Shown one piece after another: positions 34,766 to 44,535 of a stretch of DNA of 64,000 nt (the stretch's first letter is position 1; the number at the start of each line of letters is the position of its first letter). The translations under genes and the position numbers were made by a program. The DNA comes from Ignavibacteriales bacterium (GTDB lineage Bacteria > Bacteroidota > Ignavibacteria > Ignavibacteriales > Ignavibacteriaceae), in the NCBI GenBank assembly GCA_016707115.1, contig JADJIH010000007.1, positions 127,816 through 191,815 of the forward strand, written 5' to 3'. The notes beneath the pieces were generated by a model. It ran no database searches and was not told the origin of the DNA. It worked only from the letters and a program-made list of their open reading frames with translations.

Positions 34766-35817
34766 TTACGAAGCGTTTTTTAGTTTATTAATTAAATACT
34801 GTTTGAATGATTCTTCATCATCCATACATAAGTTTATTTTAAGATAAAAAATTTCAATGTCGTCAAATTCCCTTTTAAATCTTGAAAGCTTAACTGCATC
34901 CTTTTCTGTTGTAACAACAGAATGCGAATTTGTTACATAAAACTGCTTTCTTATTTGCTGAACTTCTTTTAATGTATAATTCTTGTGATCACTAAAAATC
35001 AACTTGTTAAGAGTATTAACATGAACTTTATTCAATATATTCAAGAACGATTGTGGATTAGCAATTCCGGATACAACCAGACTTTCCTGTCCTTTAAAAT
35101 CATCAAGATCATATTCTATCTTTTTAACCGCATCTACAAAACTTATAGCTTTATAATAAGATGTAAAGATTTTTTTTCATCAAAACAATTTTTCATTTCA
35201 GATTTAATTTCTTCTTTTTCAAGAAACTTTCTGTTAAGTATTATAGCATCAGCTCTTTTTAAAGATCTAAATCCTTCCCTCAAATCACCCAAAGGTAAAA
35301 GATTGTGTGTAAAGAAACTTTGGTTATTCACAAAACTCTGATCAATAACCACTAAATCAACATCACGTCCAATCCATCTGTGTTGAAAAGCATCATCTAA
35401 AACAATTGTGTTGATACTTGTTTCTTCAATTAATCTTTTTGCACCTTTAACGCGATTTTCAGAAACAGCTGCAGGTACTTTACATTCCAAACCAGTGTGG
35501 TAAATTTCATCACCGCATTCTTCTACTGAAGTTAAAATATCTTCTCCTTTAGAAACCAACTTGTAACCGCTGGATTTTCTTCCATAACCTCTACTTAAAA
35601 CTCCGACTTTGTAACCAGAGTTTTTTAGAAGATTTATTACATAAATAACTAATGGTGTTTTGCCAGAACCACCAACATTTATATTCCCAACAGAAATTAC
35701 TTTTGCATTAACTTTTTCAGATTTAAATACAGACTTATCAAAGAACAAATTTCTTATAGAAATTATTATTCCATAAGAAAGCACAAATGGTGCTAATAAT
35801 AATTTTACGAATTTCAT
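34766..35817 (-). pseudogene. lpxK: lpxK (tetraacyldisaccharide 4'-kinase) split by a homopolymer frameshift
   Basis: Two adjacent frames make one LpxK of about 350 residues, the normal length. The first part (from ATG at 35817) has the P-loop GNINVGGSGKTPLV, GYGRKSSGYKLV and LDDAFQHRWIGRD. It ends prematurely about 45 bases after a run of eight T at 35170-35177 (A8 on the coding strand). One added A restores reading into FTSYYKAISFVDAVKKIEYD, then LVVSGIANPQSFL and the usual FSDHKNYTL...TTEKDAVKL ending. LpxK is needed for lipid A, so a base-calling or assembly error is likelier than true loss; programmed slippage is less likely. It is the last gene after lpxB and a DUF374 acyltransferase. 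Confidence 0.85.
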
Positions 35818-35828
35818 CTAATCGTTAC

Positions 35829-36485
35829 CTAAAATTTTTCGGCTTCTTTTTGAAGCTCATTTAATTTCTTCTCACATTCTTCAATAACTTTTGAAGTCTC
35901 ATCATAACTTAATTTTGCATCAACATATACAGGGTCAGAATAAATCACTTTAACACTTGAAAATGGATTTGGAACCTGAAACTTATCCCAGCTTTTTAAT
36001 TTCTTTTTAGATTTTATTCCGATTCCCATTAACACAACCGGGACAGCACTTTTTTTTGCAGTGATAACTGCGCCTGCTTTAAACTCATGTTCCGGTCCAC
36101 GTGGTCCATCTGGTGTAATTGCAATTGAGAAACCATTTTTTGCGTGATCAACCATAATTCCAAGTGCAACATCTCCACCTTTACTGCTTGAGCCGCGAAC
36201 AACTTTATATTTCCAATGCTTTAATTGCCTTGCAAGTAAATCGCCATCTTTGCTTTTACTTGTAAGTGCTGCAAATCCATCATTTCTATGTAAGAACCAT
36301 GGCAGCAACATTGTGCCGTGCCAAAAAGCCAAAACATAATTTTGTTTTTTCTTCCTTAGTTCATCAATAACTTTTTTATTCTTATAACTAACACGCAAAG
36401 TTTTACAAAGAGCATCAAGGCTGTGCTTTAGGATAAAACTTCCTAAAAATCTTAATGTATCCTGTTTAACTTGTTTTGTGTTCAT
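35829..36485 (-). CDS. DUF374 lysophospholipid-acyltransferase-like protein (probable lipid A acyltransferase)
   Basis: A 218-residue protein with DUF374 features: FWHGTMLLPWF near residue 54, SKSKDGDLLARQL, RGSSSKGG, and ITPDGPRGPEHEFKAGA. These proteins belong to the LpxL/PlsC-like acyltransferase group. The position between lpxB and lpxK, with a 20-base overlap on lpxB, suggests that it attaches a fatty acid during lipid A synthesis. The precise acceptor is not readable. Confidence 0.82.
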   Translation of the reverse strand: MNTKQVKQDTLRFLGSFILKHSLDALCKTLRVSYKNKKVIDELRKKKQNYVLAFWHGTMLLPWFLHRNDGFAALTSKSKDGDLLARQLKHWKYKVVRGSSSKGGDVALGIMVDHAKNGFSIAITPDGPRGPEHEFKAGAVITAKKSAVPVVLMGIGIKSKKKLKSWDKFQVPNPFSSVKVIYSDPVYVDAKLSYDETSKVIEECEKKLNELQKEAEKF

Positions 36486-37626
36486 TGATTAAAGAATAAA
36501 TAATTTTTGCTGCATTCTTTGGAGCATCTTTATCTCCAAGTACTTTTTTAATTCTACTTAATCTAAGTTTTATATTATTCAACATATCTTCATCAGACAA
36601 AATATTTTTTGCCTCATCATAAATACTCTCAGCATTTGCTTCTTTTTGAATTAGTTCAGGAACAACTTGTTCATCTAACACTATGTTTGCCATTCCGATA
36701 TTTTTAATCTTAACAAGTGATTTGCCAATTGTATAAGTAAGCCAACTAGTTTTATAAATTATAACCATCGGCAGTTCCAACAGTCCGGCTTCCAGCGTTG
36801 ATGTACCGGATTTTACAATTCCAAACTTTGCATGCTTTAACAAATCATAAGTATGATCTTTGATCACTTTAAAGTTTTTATGATCAGTTAATTCATCGAA
36901 AACCTTTTCATCAAGATTGCTGGAACACGCAACGACTATTTGCATATCAAATTCATCAGCTAGTTTTGAAGCTGCATTAACAGCTTCAGGAAAAATACTT
37001 TTTACCTCCTGTTTTCTGCTTCCAGGTAAAATTAATAAAATTTCTTTTGCAGGATCCAAATCAAATTTATTATCTAAGAGATTTCGAGATACAAAATTGT
37101 AATTGTCTATTTCCTGTATCAATGGATGCCCAACAAACTCGGCATTTACATTTTTTTCTTTAAAGAATTTTTCTTCAAACGGAAAAACAACTAAAACTTT
37201 TTTGAAAAGTTCTCTAATCTTATATACTCTGCCTTTGCCCCAAGCCCAAACTTGCGGAGTGATGTAATAAATGAGTTCAAGTTTTAATTCAGGTTCATGT
37301 TTTTTTAGTTTTTTTGCGATACTCAGATTAAACCCCGGATAATCTATCAATACAACTTCGCTGACTTTCCTCCTCTTTACTTCTGCTATCAAATCACGCT
37401 GAACTTTTTTAATAAACGGTAAATGTTTTATCACTTCAACAAATCCAAGAAAAGCCATTTTGTCTATGTGATAAATTAATTCCATACCTTCGGCTTTCAT
37501 TTTATTACCGCCGATTCCAAAAATTTTCAAAGAACTATCCAAATTTTTCAACTCACGAATCAACGAAGCACCATGTAAATCACCAGATGCTTCACCCGCA
37601 ATCACTAAAATGTTTTTACTATTCAT
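36466..37626 (-). CDS. lpxB: Lipid-A-disaccharide synthase
   Basis: A 386-residue GT-B glycosyltransferase that joins UDP-2,3-diacylglucosamine and lipid X. It begins ILVIAGEASGDLHGASLI, contains VVLIDYPGFNLSIAKKLKK and YITPQVWAWGKGR, and has the donor-site region KSGTSTLEAGLLELPMVIIY. Length is normal. ATG at 37626 overlaps the upstream methyltransferase stop by one base. Confidence 0.95.
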   Translation of the reverse strand: MNSKNILVIAGEASGDLHGASLIRELKNLDSSLKIFGIGGNKMKAEGMELIYHIDKMAFLGFVEVIKHLPFIKKVQRDLIAEVKRRKVSEVVLIDYPGFNLSIAKKLKKHEPELKLELIYYITPQVWAWGKGRVYKIRELFKKVLVVFPFEEKFFKEKNVNAEFVGHPLIQEIDNYNFVSRNLLDNKFDLDPAKEILLILPGSRKQEVKSIFPEAVNAASKLADEFDMQIVVACSSNLDEKVFDELTDHKNFKVIKDHTYDLLKHAKFGIVKSGTSTLEAGLLELPMVIIYKTSWLTYTIGKSLVKIKNIGMANIVLDEQVVPELIQKEANAESIYDEAKNILSDEDMLNNIKLRLSRIKKVLGDKDAPKNAAKIIYSLINEHKTS

Positions 37627-38222
37627 CACAAAATATTATTTGAACTTAAATACCACTTAATGATTATTAATAAGACTGTTGTGCCAAAAGCTTGTAATGT
37701 TCTTGTTTCAGATTTTAGACCAGCACTTATTTTATAATCCGGTTGTGGAATTGAACTATCTTTATACTTTGTAAGTCTTGGAAAAAATCTTGGAACATTT
37801 TGTAAAAACTTTTGGTAATCACTGCTAAATTTCTTTTCCAAAAATCCTTCTTCTTCTTTAACAATAAAGTTGTATTGAAGAATAAAGAATAAAATCGCTA
37901 CAATTTGCAAATAAGGAAATAATGCCATCGACATAATTCCAATTCCCAGGTACATTAAAATATTTCCAACATAAAGCGGGTTACGAACGTGAGCAAATGG
38001 TCCGCTAATTACCAGATAAGTACCGCCGACTCCGCCTGTTGTTCTGGTTTCACTACCTGCCCAACTAACACCCCAAAATCTTATAAGTTCTCCAATTAAA
38101 GCGATAAAAAATCCAACAATTAAACTTGTAACTGTTGCATTTTCAAACACGAGCATAAGTATTACAAATGGAATTGGTGTATAACTTCTGTATTTAAATA
38201 TTTTTGTTGCTATGCTGCTCAT
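37626..38222 (-). CDS. Isoprenylcysteine carboxyl methyltransferase-like membrane protein
   Basis: A 198-residue membrane protein with about four hydrophobic segments. The PEMT/ICMT motif GPFAHVRNPLYVGNILMYLG is near residues 74-93, followed by KEEEGFLEKKFSSDYQKFL and VPRFFPRL. Such proteins bind SAM and methylate a lipid or prenylated substrate; the target is unknown here. It lies between a HAD phosphatase and lpxB, with one- and two-base junctions, so it may act on envelope lipids. Confidence 0.8.
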   Translation of the reverse strand: MSSIATKIFKYRSYTPIPFVILMLVFENATVTSLIVGFFIALIGELIRFWGVSWAGSETRTTGGVGGTYLVISGPFAHVRNPLYVGNILMYLGIGIMSMALFPYLQIVAILFFILQYNFIVKEEEGFLEKKFSSDYQKFLQNVPRFFPRLTKYKDSSIPQPDYKISAGLKSETRTLQAFGTTVLLIIIKWYLSSNNIL

Positions 38223-38224
38223 TT

Positions 38225-38947
38225 TTACTCCGCCATATAGGCTGATTTTCTTTTTAATTGTGCTTGATGTCTTTTTCTTAAATTCTTTTTATTTACTAAC
38301 TCAGTTATTTTATTTTGAATATCAATAAAGTTATTAAATGGATAAAAACTAATTCTTTCCATAGAACAAAATCTCGCTAATCCGTCTTTTGCAAAGATAA
38401 AATCACAATACTGAGCTGCCTCTTTATCGGAATTACCATCACCAATATAAATTGTATAATCATCTTCACTGCTGTGGTTTATAATATGATTCTTTTTACA
38501 GTTTGCAGAAGTTGGAGAATCAACATCAAAGTAAGGATACTCTGCTTTCAAAATTCCTTTAGAGTCCACAAAAAGTTTATTAGAATAATATTTTAATCCA
38601 GCTAATCCCGCTTTATTAAAAAGTCTATCAATGTAATAATCAAAACCATCGCTAAGAACAACCATCTCTATTTCATTTTGATTACAAAATTTTACAAACT
38701 GAATAAATGACGGATCAACATCAAGCAAATCTATAAATTCATCAAGCTCATATTTATTAATAAAATTAACTGAATCACAAAGTTCATCCCAACATTGGCG
38801 TGAGGATATCTTATCACTTAAAAGATCTTCTATTATTCTTTTTACTTGTTCTGCGTTACCAAATCTTCTAAAGATAGCTTCACCAACATCTTCGAGTGTA
38901 ATCGTTCCATCAAAATCCACAAATACTTTTATTTTCCGCCTCTTCAT
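38225..38947 (-). CDS. HAD-IB family (MtnX-like) phosphatase
   Basis: A 240-residue phosphatase with the HAD motifs VFVDFDGTIT (residues 8-17), VVLSDGFDYY (motif II Ser) and YIGDGNSDKEAA (motif IV). The cap and spacing fit the MtnX/SerB-like IB class. The substrate is unclear; methionine-salvage genes are not nearby. The start overlaps the stop of the T9SS gene by one base. Confidence 0.85.
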   Translation of the reverse strand: MKRRKIKVFVDFDGTITLEDVGEAIFRRFGNAEQVKRIIEDLLSDKISSRQCWDELCDSVNFINKYELDEFIDLLDVDPSFIQFVKFCNQNEIEMVVLSDGFDYYIDRLFNKAGLAGLKYYSNKLFVDSKGILKAEYPYFDVDSPTSANCKKNHIINHSSEDDYTIYIGDGNSDKEAAQYCDFIFAKDGLARFCSMERISFYPFNNFIDIQNKITELVNKKNLRKRHQAQLKRKSAYMAE

Positions 38948-40917
38948 TATTCAGCTATAATCATTTTTTTTACATCAACAAATTTTCCTACCTTGAGACG
39001 ATAGAAATAAATTCCAGGAGGTAAATTTTCCGCATCAAATACAATTTCATTTTTCCCTGCAGGATACTCTACATCTTCGATCTTTTTAACTGTTTCGATA
39101 TTGCTGTTAAAAAACTCAAATGTTATTTCATCTTCTTCTGGTAAATAAAAACTAATTGCAGTAGTAGAAGAAAATGGATTGGGAGAATTTTGTCCCAGCA
39201 TTATTGATTCTACATCACGGAAGTAATCCACTTTTTCCACAGTAGAATACTGAGGTTGTGTTTTTTCATTTTTCTGCACAACTCTATAATAGATTGAACC
39301 ATTTAAATCAGGCCAATCATAAAACTCATAATAATTAGTCTCACTTTTATTATTCTTTTTCAGTGATCCGGCAATCTTCCAATCGTTTTCTTTAGCATTT
39401 TCTATACCCGTTCTGAAAATACTATAAGTTGTTCCTTCATTTTCATTTGCAGCATACCAAAAAACTTTAACGGAATCTCTGACAACCTGAGCATTAAATC
39501 CAAGTATCTGCGATGCATAAGTACCGGTGCTAAATATTTTTTGTCCATAAATATCATTACGTTTATCGCTCGTGCCTTTAAATACTGCAATTGCTCCGCC
39601 ATCACCATCGGGAATAAGATTAAGATAACTCTTCTGCATATTTTGCGATGATGAAATCATTACACCGGAAGAATCCCAAACAAAGTTTCCTTTAAGATCA
39701 ACTTTTTGAATATATAAATTTGCATTAGGATTATTTTCACGTTTATCAATCCAAGCAAGCACTACACCGTTTTTCATATCATAAACTATGCGCTGACCAA
39801 ATTGATTTCCCTTAATATTAATAATCCTCTTCCCGTTATTTCCCCACAAATGATTTCCCTTAACATCGAATCTCTGAATAAATACATCTTTTTGTTTTTC
39901 AAATTCATTAGTCCAGCTTACAACAACACTGGAATCAATAAAAGAAAATTGCGGATTTGTCTGACTGCCCTTTTGATATGTAAGCAGTTTGCCTTCATTT
40001 CCCCAAAGGAATTTTCCTTTATCTGATATTAAATTCTGATAAACAATTTTATTAGTTCCCTGATAAGTGATTGCCACATAAATACTGTTACCAAGTTTAC
40101 CAACGGTATAGCTTATAACGTTACTAGTAGTTTTAGAAATCGTTAATGGTTTTTTTCCCCATTTCTTTGATCCTGTTGAATCTACATATTGACCACAAAG
40201 CAGTGTTTTTTGATTTTGATTTTCCAACCAAAACACAAACGAGCCGCTTTTCCCATCAGGGACTATTTCTGTTTCACTAATAGTATTGTTAGAACTATAT
40301 AAATTTCCTTTTAACGAATCGCTTAAAAATTTTCCGCTCGGAGTTAAAGCCTGATATCTTACAGAAAATTTATTAGAAGAATTAAGATTTTTCGTAATAT
40401 AACTTATATGAGCGTATCCCCTTTTATCAGCACGTAAAGAATAGTCAACTTTTTCGAGTCTACTTTCAGTAAGCTGTAATCCTTCATTCTGCCAAAGTCT
40501 TAATCCGTTCTTACTTAACTTTTGAATATATAATTCGGGATTTTTCCTTTTGTCATACCCTTTCCATAGAACAATTGAGTTGCCCGAAGGTTCCACAAAT
40601 GCAATAGGATTTTCTTTCGCTCCGCTTCTTGTAGAAACAGCTTTGCCATCAGCTCTAAAACTTACATCACCATTCTCATTAAAATGGATAAAGTAAATAT
40701 CACTTTCGGAACTACCTTTTTTATCTTCCCAAAAAACATAAGCACCGCCATTAAAATCCTTTAGTGCTGATATGTTAATCGGGTCAACTGGATCAATAAC
40801 TAATTTAGTGTTTGAAGAAGGATCGTTAACCCATTGAGTAAACGCATTATCATACAATAATAAAAACAATATTAAACTGACAAGTAATGTTTTTATATGT
40901 AAATACCCTTTATTCAA
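38947..40917 (-). CDS. Secreted protein with T9SS type A sorting domain
   Basis: A 656-residue exported protein starting at TTG 40917, the only start between an in-frame stop and the hydrophobic signal peptide (LLVSLILFLLLYDNAFTQ). The body repeats a unit seen several times, of the form ...GGAYVFWEDKK...DIYFIHFNENGD, and looks like a beta-propeller. The last 85 residues begin LGQNSPNPFSSTTAISFYLP and end PPGIYFYRLKVGKFVDVKKM, the type A sorting tail. The ligand or activity is unknown. Confidence 0.85.
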   Translation of the reverse strand: MNKGYLHIKTLLVSLILFLLLYDNAFTQWVNDPSSNTKLVIDPVDPINISALKDFNGGAYVFWEDKKGSSESDIYFIHFNENGDVSFRADGKAVSTRSGAKENPIAFVEPSGNSIVLWKGYDKRKNPELYIQKLSKNGLRLWQNEGLQLTESRLEKVDYSLRADKRGYAHISYITKNLNSSNKFSVRYQALTPSGKFLSDSLKGNLYSSNNTISETEIVPDGKSGSFVFWLENQNQKTLLCGQYVDSTGSKKWGKKPLTISKTTSNVISYTVGKLGNSIYVAITYQGTNKIVYQNLISDKGKFLWGNEGKLLTYQKGSQTNPQFSFIDSSVVVSWTNEFEKQKDVFIQRFDVKGNHLWGNNGKRIINIKGNQFGQRIVYDMKNGVVLAWIDKRENNPNANLYIQKVDLKGNFVWDSSGVMISSSQNMQKSYLNLIPDGDGGAIAVFKGTSDKRNDIYGQKIFSTGTYASQILGFNAQVVRDSVKVFWYAANENEGTTYSIFRTGIENAKENDWKIAGSLKKNNKSETNYYEFYDWPDLNGSIYYRVVQKNEKTQPQYSTVEKVDYFRDVESIMLGQNSPNPFSSTTAISFYLPEEDEITFEFFNSNIETVKKIEDVEYPAGKNEIVFDAENLPPGIYFYRLKVGKFVDVKKMIIAE

Positions 40918-40932
40918 TAAACTTCAATCACA

Positions 40933-43900
40933 TTAATTATTAACAAAATCGAGATCATCATTAAACCTAACGCTCACTAACTTAGAAATTCCTTCTTCCT
41001 GCATTGTAACACCGTAAAGTGTGTTTGCAGCCTCCATCGTTCTCTTGTTATGAGTTACAACTATAAATTGTGTGTCTTTGCTAAAATCATCCAATATTCT
41101 TGTGAAACGATCAATATTGGCATCATCAAGCGGGGCATCAATTTCATCAAGGATACAGAACGGACTTGGTTTAACAAGATAAATTGCAAACAACAAAGCA
41201 ATAGCCGTTAAGGTTTTTTCTCCACCGGATAAAAGTTCGATTGATGTTGGTCGTTTGCCTTTCGGTTTTGCAATTATTTCAATCTTTGCTTCAAGTGGAT
41301 CGGCGTTTTCTTCTATCTTTAAATCCGCTTCATCGCCAGGATTAAAAAGTGTTCTGAATATTCTTACAAAGTGACCACGGATTTTTTCAAAAGTTTCTGA
41401 AAATTGTGCTTGTGCTGTATTATTAATTTCTTCAATTGTTTTTACAACATCTTTTTCTGATTCAACAAGATCATCTCTCTGCTTATGAAGAAAATCCAAT
41501 CTTTCTCTTTCTTCTTCATATTCAGAATGTGCAACAAGATTTATTGGTCCCAGATTTTTAACTTTTGTCTTAAGGTCCAGAACTTCATCAGATCTTTGTT
41601 TGAAGTCGAATGACTGTAGATCTTCAAATTCTTTTTTCTCAAGTGTAAGCGAATAATTTTCCTTTATATGATCGATTAGGTTTGCACTTTTAATATCAAG
41701 TTCTTTAATGGTTATTTCCATTTTATGAATAATATCGGATACAACTTCTCTTTCTTTACGTAAGGATCTTAAGTTAGTTTCTTTTTCGTTTACATCGTTT
41801 CTAAGACTTAAATGACGGGCTTCGATATCATCTAATTGAGTATTTAATATTTTTCTTGCATCTTCTAATTCATTAAAATTTTGCTCCTGCGTTACAAGCT
41901 GTTCATCTATTTGCTTGATCTCTAATTCAGCAGCTTCAATATCTTCTTTTCTTTTAGAGATAGAATTACTTATTGCAACAATTGATTCTTCTGCACGCTT
42001 AATTGCATTTTCTGTATTGCGTTTCTCTCCGACTAATCTTTCTATTCTAACCTTTAATTCATTTCTTTCAGTAAGTATCTGATTATAGTTTTTTTCAAAT
42101 TCAGAAAATTCTTCATCAAGAGTTTGTTTTTTTCTTTCTTCTGAATCACGAAGCGCAATCTCTGTATTAAGCAAAGATTCAAGTTTATTTTTTTTGTTAT
42201 CAAAAAGATTTGATTCAGCTGCATGCTCTTTTATTTCGTGCTGAATTTTTTCAATTTCATCATCTGCTTTTTGTTTTTCAAACTCAAACTGAGCAATTTG
42301 TTTATCAACATTTGCAAGATCATTTATGAGCAATCTGCCCTGTTCGGAAATAATTTTAAGATCTATTTCGGAAAGAAGATTATCGATATTTGTAATTCGA
42401 TTCTGAGTTTCTATAAGAGCTTTTTCATGATTTGGAAATTCAGTGCTAAGATTTTCCAGTAATTGTTTTCTGCCAAATAAAGAGTCATCTAAACGCGGAA
42501 CAGAACCTGCTTCAATCACACCATCTCTTGAAACAAAATCACCATTTAAGGTTGCAAAGCTAAAACTTCCGAACTTGGAATATAGTTCGAATGCTTTATC
42601 AAGATCATCAACAATGCAAACATTTTTCAGAATTTTTCCAAAAAATGGTTTCCACTTCGCCTGGGTTTGAATACTGCTGCTTGCCCAGCTTACAAATCCA
42701 TTTTCTTTTTCAAGTTTTTTTGCTTTTCGTTTTTCAATAAAATTTTGAATTTTATTCAAAAACCCTTTGCTGTTAAACTCTTCAAAATGAGGAAAATAAA
42801 ACGAGGCTTTTCCAATATCATTTAGATTTAAGTATTCTATTCCTCGTTTAAGATCTTCTAAAGATTCAACAAGAACATTATTAAGGTTATTCTTTAATGC
42901 TGCTTCTACAGCAAATCTAAACTTTTCATCAGAATCGCCTATATGAGCAAGTATTGTACTTCCATTCTTTGCCCAGTCTTTATTATCAAGAAGTGCTTTT
43001 GCGCCTTTAGATACTCCTTCAAGATTATCTATAAGATTTTGTATAAAAGTAATTTTATCTTTAATAGAATTAATAAGACTTCGCTGTTCAAGCTCTTTTT
43101 CTTTTAATTTATTTAATTCGAGTTCAAGTTTCTCTTTTTCACTTTGCTTCTTTAAGTATAAAGATTCTTGTTCAGCAATTTTTTTCTGGATTTCCTCTTT
43201 ATCATTACCAAGCTCTTCAATAAATCCGACTGTCTTAGCAATGTTGTTTGTAAGAGACTGAATTTTTTCATTCAGTTTTTTAATGTTTACTTGCTTTGAT
43301 TCAAGAATTGCAATTGTATTTCGTAATTCATTTTCTCTGCCAGTGATCTCTTTAAACTTTTCAAGTAAAATTTCTGATTGTTCTTTTAGAATATTTTTCT
43401 TCTGCTCTAAAAATTCCACCTGTGTATCAACATTATGATCAAGAGTTTTCTTCTCATGTTCTTTTTGTGCGATTTGATCTGCAAAATTAGATAGTGATGA
43501 GGCTCCTTTTTCAGATACATTTTTAGCTTCATCAAACTGTGCACTTAATTCCTCAAGATCAGTTGTATATCTTTCTTTGTTGCGTGTAAGAGAATTTTTT
43601 CTTTCATTATTGAGTGATAAAGAATTCTGAACATTAAAAATCTTTTCAGTCTGAAGAGTAATTTCGTTTCTTTTGTCCTTTAGTTCATTTTCTATCTCAA
43701 CAAGTTTTTCACGTGCTGCTTTAATTTCGTCTTCAAGCTTTGCAATATCAGATTCATACTGAATTTTTTTCTTAAAATTTTCTTCTTTGCTAAGCTTTGA
43801 TTCATCAATCTTGAGTGTAAACAAAGCTAATTCCCGTTCCGATAGATCAATTTCTAACTCACGTAATTGGGATGTTAAAACATTATACTTATCAGCCCGT

Positions 43901-44529
43901 TTAGCTTGTCTTTCAAGCGAAGCGACTTTTTTCTCAACTTCGGAAACAATATCGTTAACACGGGTAAGATCTGATTTAACCTCATCAAGTTTTCTCAGCG
44001 CAAGTCTTCTTCTCATTTTATACTTATTAACGCCGGCGGCTTCTTCAAACATTGTACGGCGTTCTTCAGCTTTATTGCTAAGAATTGTTTCAACCATTTT
44101 TAGTTCGATAACAGAATAAGCATTTGCACCAATTCCCGTATCCATAAAAAGATTAGTTATATCTTTTAAACGGCAAATGTTTTTGTTTAAGAGATATTCG
44201 CTTTCGCCAGAACGGAAAATTCTTCTTGTTATTGTAACATCTGTGTATTCTGTTGGAAGAATTCCTTTTGTGTTTTCAATAGTCAGCGATACTTCTGCCA
44301 TACCCATTGGTTTGCGCTGTGCAGTTCCGTTAAAAATAACGTTTTCCATTTTATCACTTCTAAGTGTTGAACTTTTCTGTTCACCCAAACACCAGCGAAG
44401 TGCATCAACTACATTTGTTTTACCGCAGCCATTCGGACCAACGATAGATGTGATACCCTGATTAAAGTTAATCTGGGTTTTCTGCGCAAAAGATTTGAAG
44501 CCTAATATTTCTAACTTTGATAAATACAA
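40933..44529 (-). CDS. smc: Chromosome segregation protein SMC
   Basis: A 1198-residue condensin ATPase. The N-terminal head has GFKSFAQKT and Walker A VGPNGCGKTN. Long coiled coils flank a hinge near residues 500-660. The C-terminal head has the ABC signature ELLSGGEKTLTAIALL and Walker B FCILDEIDAPLDD. The start is TTG at 44529: the family begins M-Y-L-x-x-L-E-I-x-G-F-K-S-F, which matches exactly. It lies six bases after the upstream membrane protein gene. Length is typical. Confidence 0.96.
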   Translation of the reverse strand: MYLSKLEILGFKSFAQKTQINFNQGITSIVGPNGCGKTNVVDALRWCLGEQKSSTLRSDKMENVIFNGTAQRKPMGMAEVSLTIENTKGILPTEYTDVTITRRIFRSGESEYLLNKNICRLKDITNLFMDTGIGANAYSVIELKMVETILSNKAEERRTMFEEAAGVNKYKMRRRLALRKLDEVKSDLTRVNDIVSEVEKKVASLERQAKRADKYNVLTSQLRELEIDLSERELALFTLKIDESKLSKEENFKKKIQYESDIAKLEDEIKAAREKLVEIENELKDKRNEITLQTEKIFNVQNSLSLNNERKNSLTRNKERYTTDLEELSAQFDEAKNVSEKGASSLSNFADQIAQKEHEKKTLDHNVDTQVEFLEQKKNILKEQSEILLEKFKEITGRENELRNTIAILESKQVNIKKLNEKIQSLTNNIAKTVGFIEELGNDKEEIQKKIAEQESLYLKKQSEKEKLELELNKLKEKELEQRSLINSIKDKITFIQNLIDNLEGVSKGAKALLDNKDWAKNGSTILAHIGDSDEKFRFAVEAALKNNLNNVLVESLEDLKRGIEYLNLNDIGKASFYFPHFEEFNSKGFLNKIQNFIEKRKAKKLEKENGFVSWASSSIQTQAKWKPFFGKILKNVCIVDDLDKAFELYSKFGSFSFATLNGDFVSRDGVIEAGSVPRLDDSLFGRKQLLENLSTEFPNHEKALIETQNRITNIDNLLSEIDLKIISEQGRLLINDLANVDKQIAQFEFEKQKADDEIEKIQHEIKEHAAESNLFDNKKNKLESLLNTEIALRDSEERKKQTLDEEFSEFEKNYNQILTERNELKVRIERLVGEKRNTENAIKRAEESIVAISNSISKRKEDIEAAELEIKQIDEQLVTQEQNFNELEDARKILNTQLDDIEARHLSLRNDVNEKETNLRSLRKEREVVSDIIHKMEITIKELDIKSANLIDHIKENYSLTLEKKEFEDLQSFDFKQRSDEVLDLKTKVKNLGPINLVAHSEYEEERERLDFLHKQRDDLVESEKDVVKTIEEINNTAQAQFSETFEKIRGHFVRIFRTLFNPGDEADLKIEENADPLEAKIEIIAKPKGKRPTSIELLSGGEKTLTAIALLFAIYLVKPSPFCILDEIDAPLDDANIDRFTRILDDFSKDTQFIVVTHNKRTMEAANTLYGVTMQEEGISKLVSVRFNDDLDFVNN

Positions 44530-44535
44530 ATTGTG

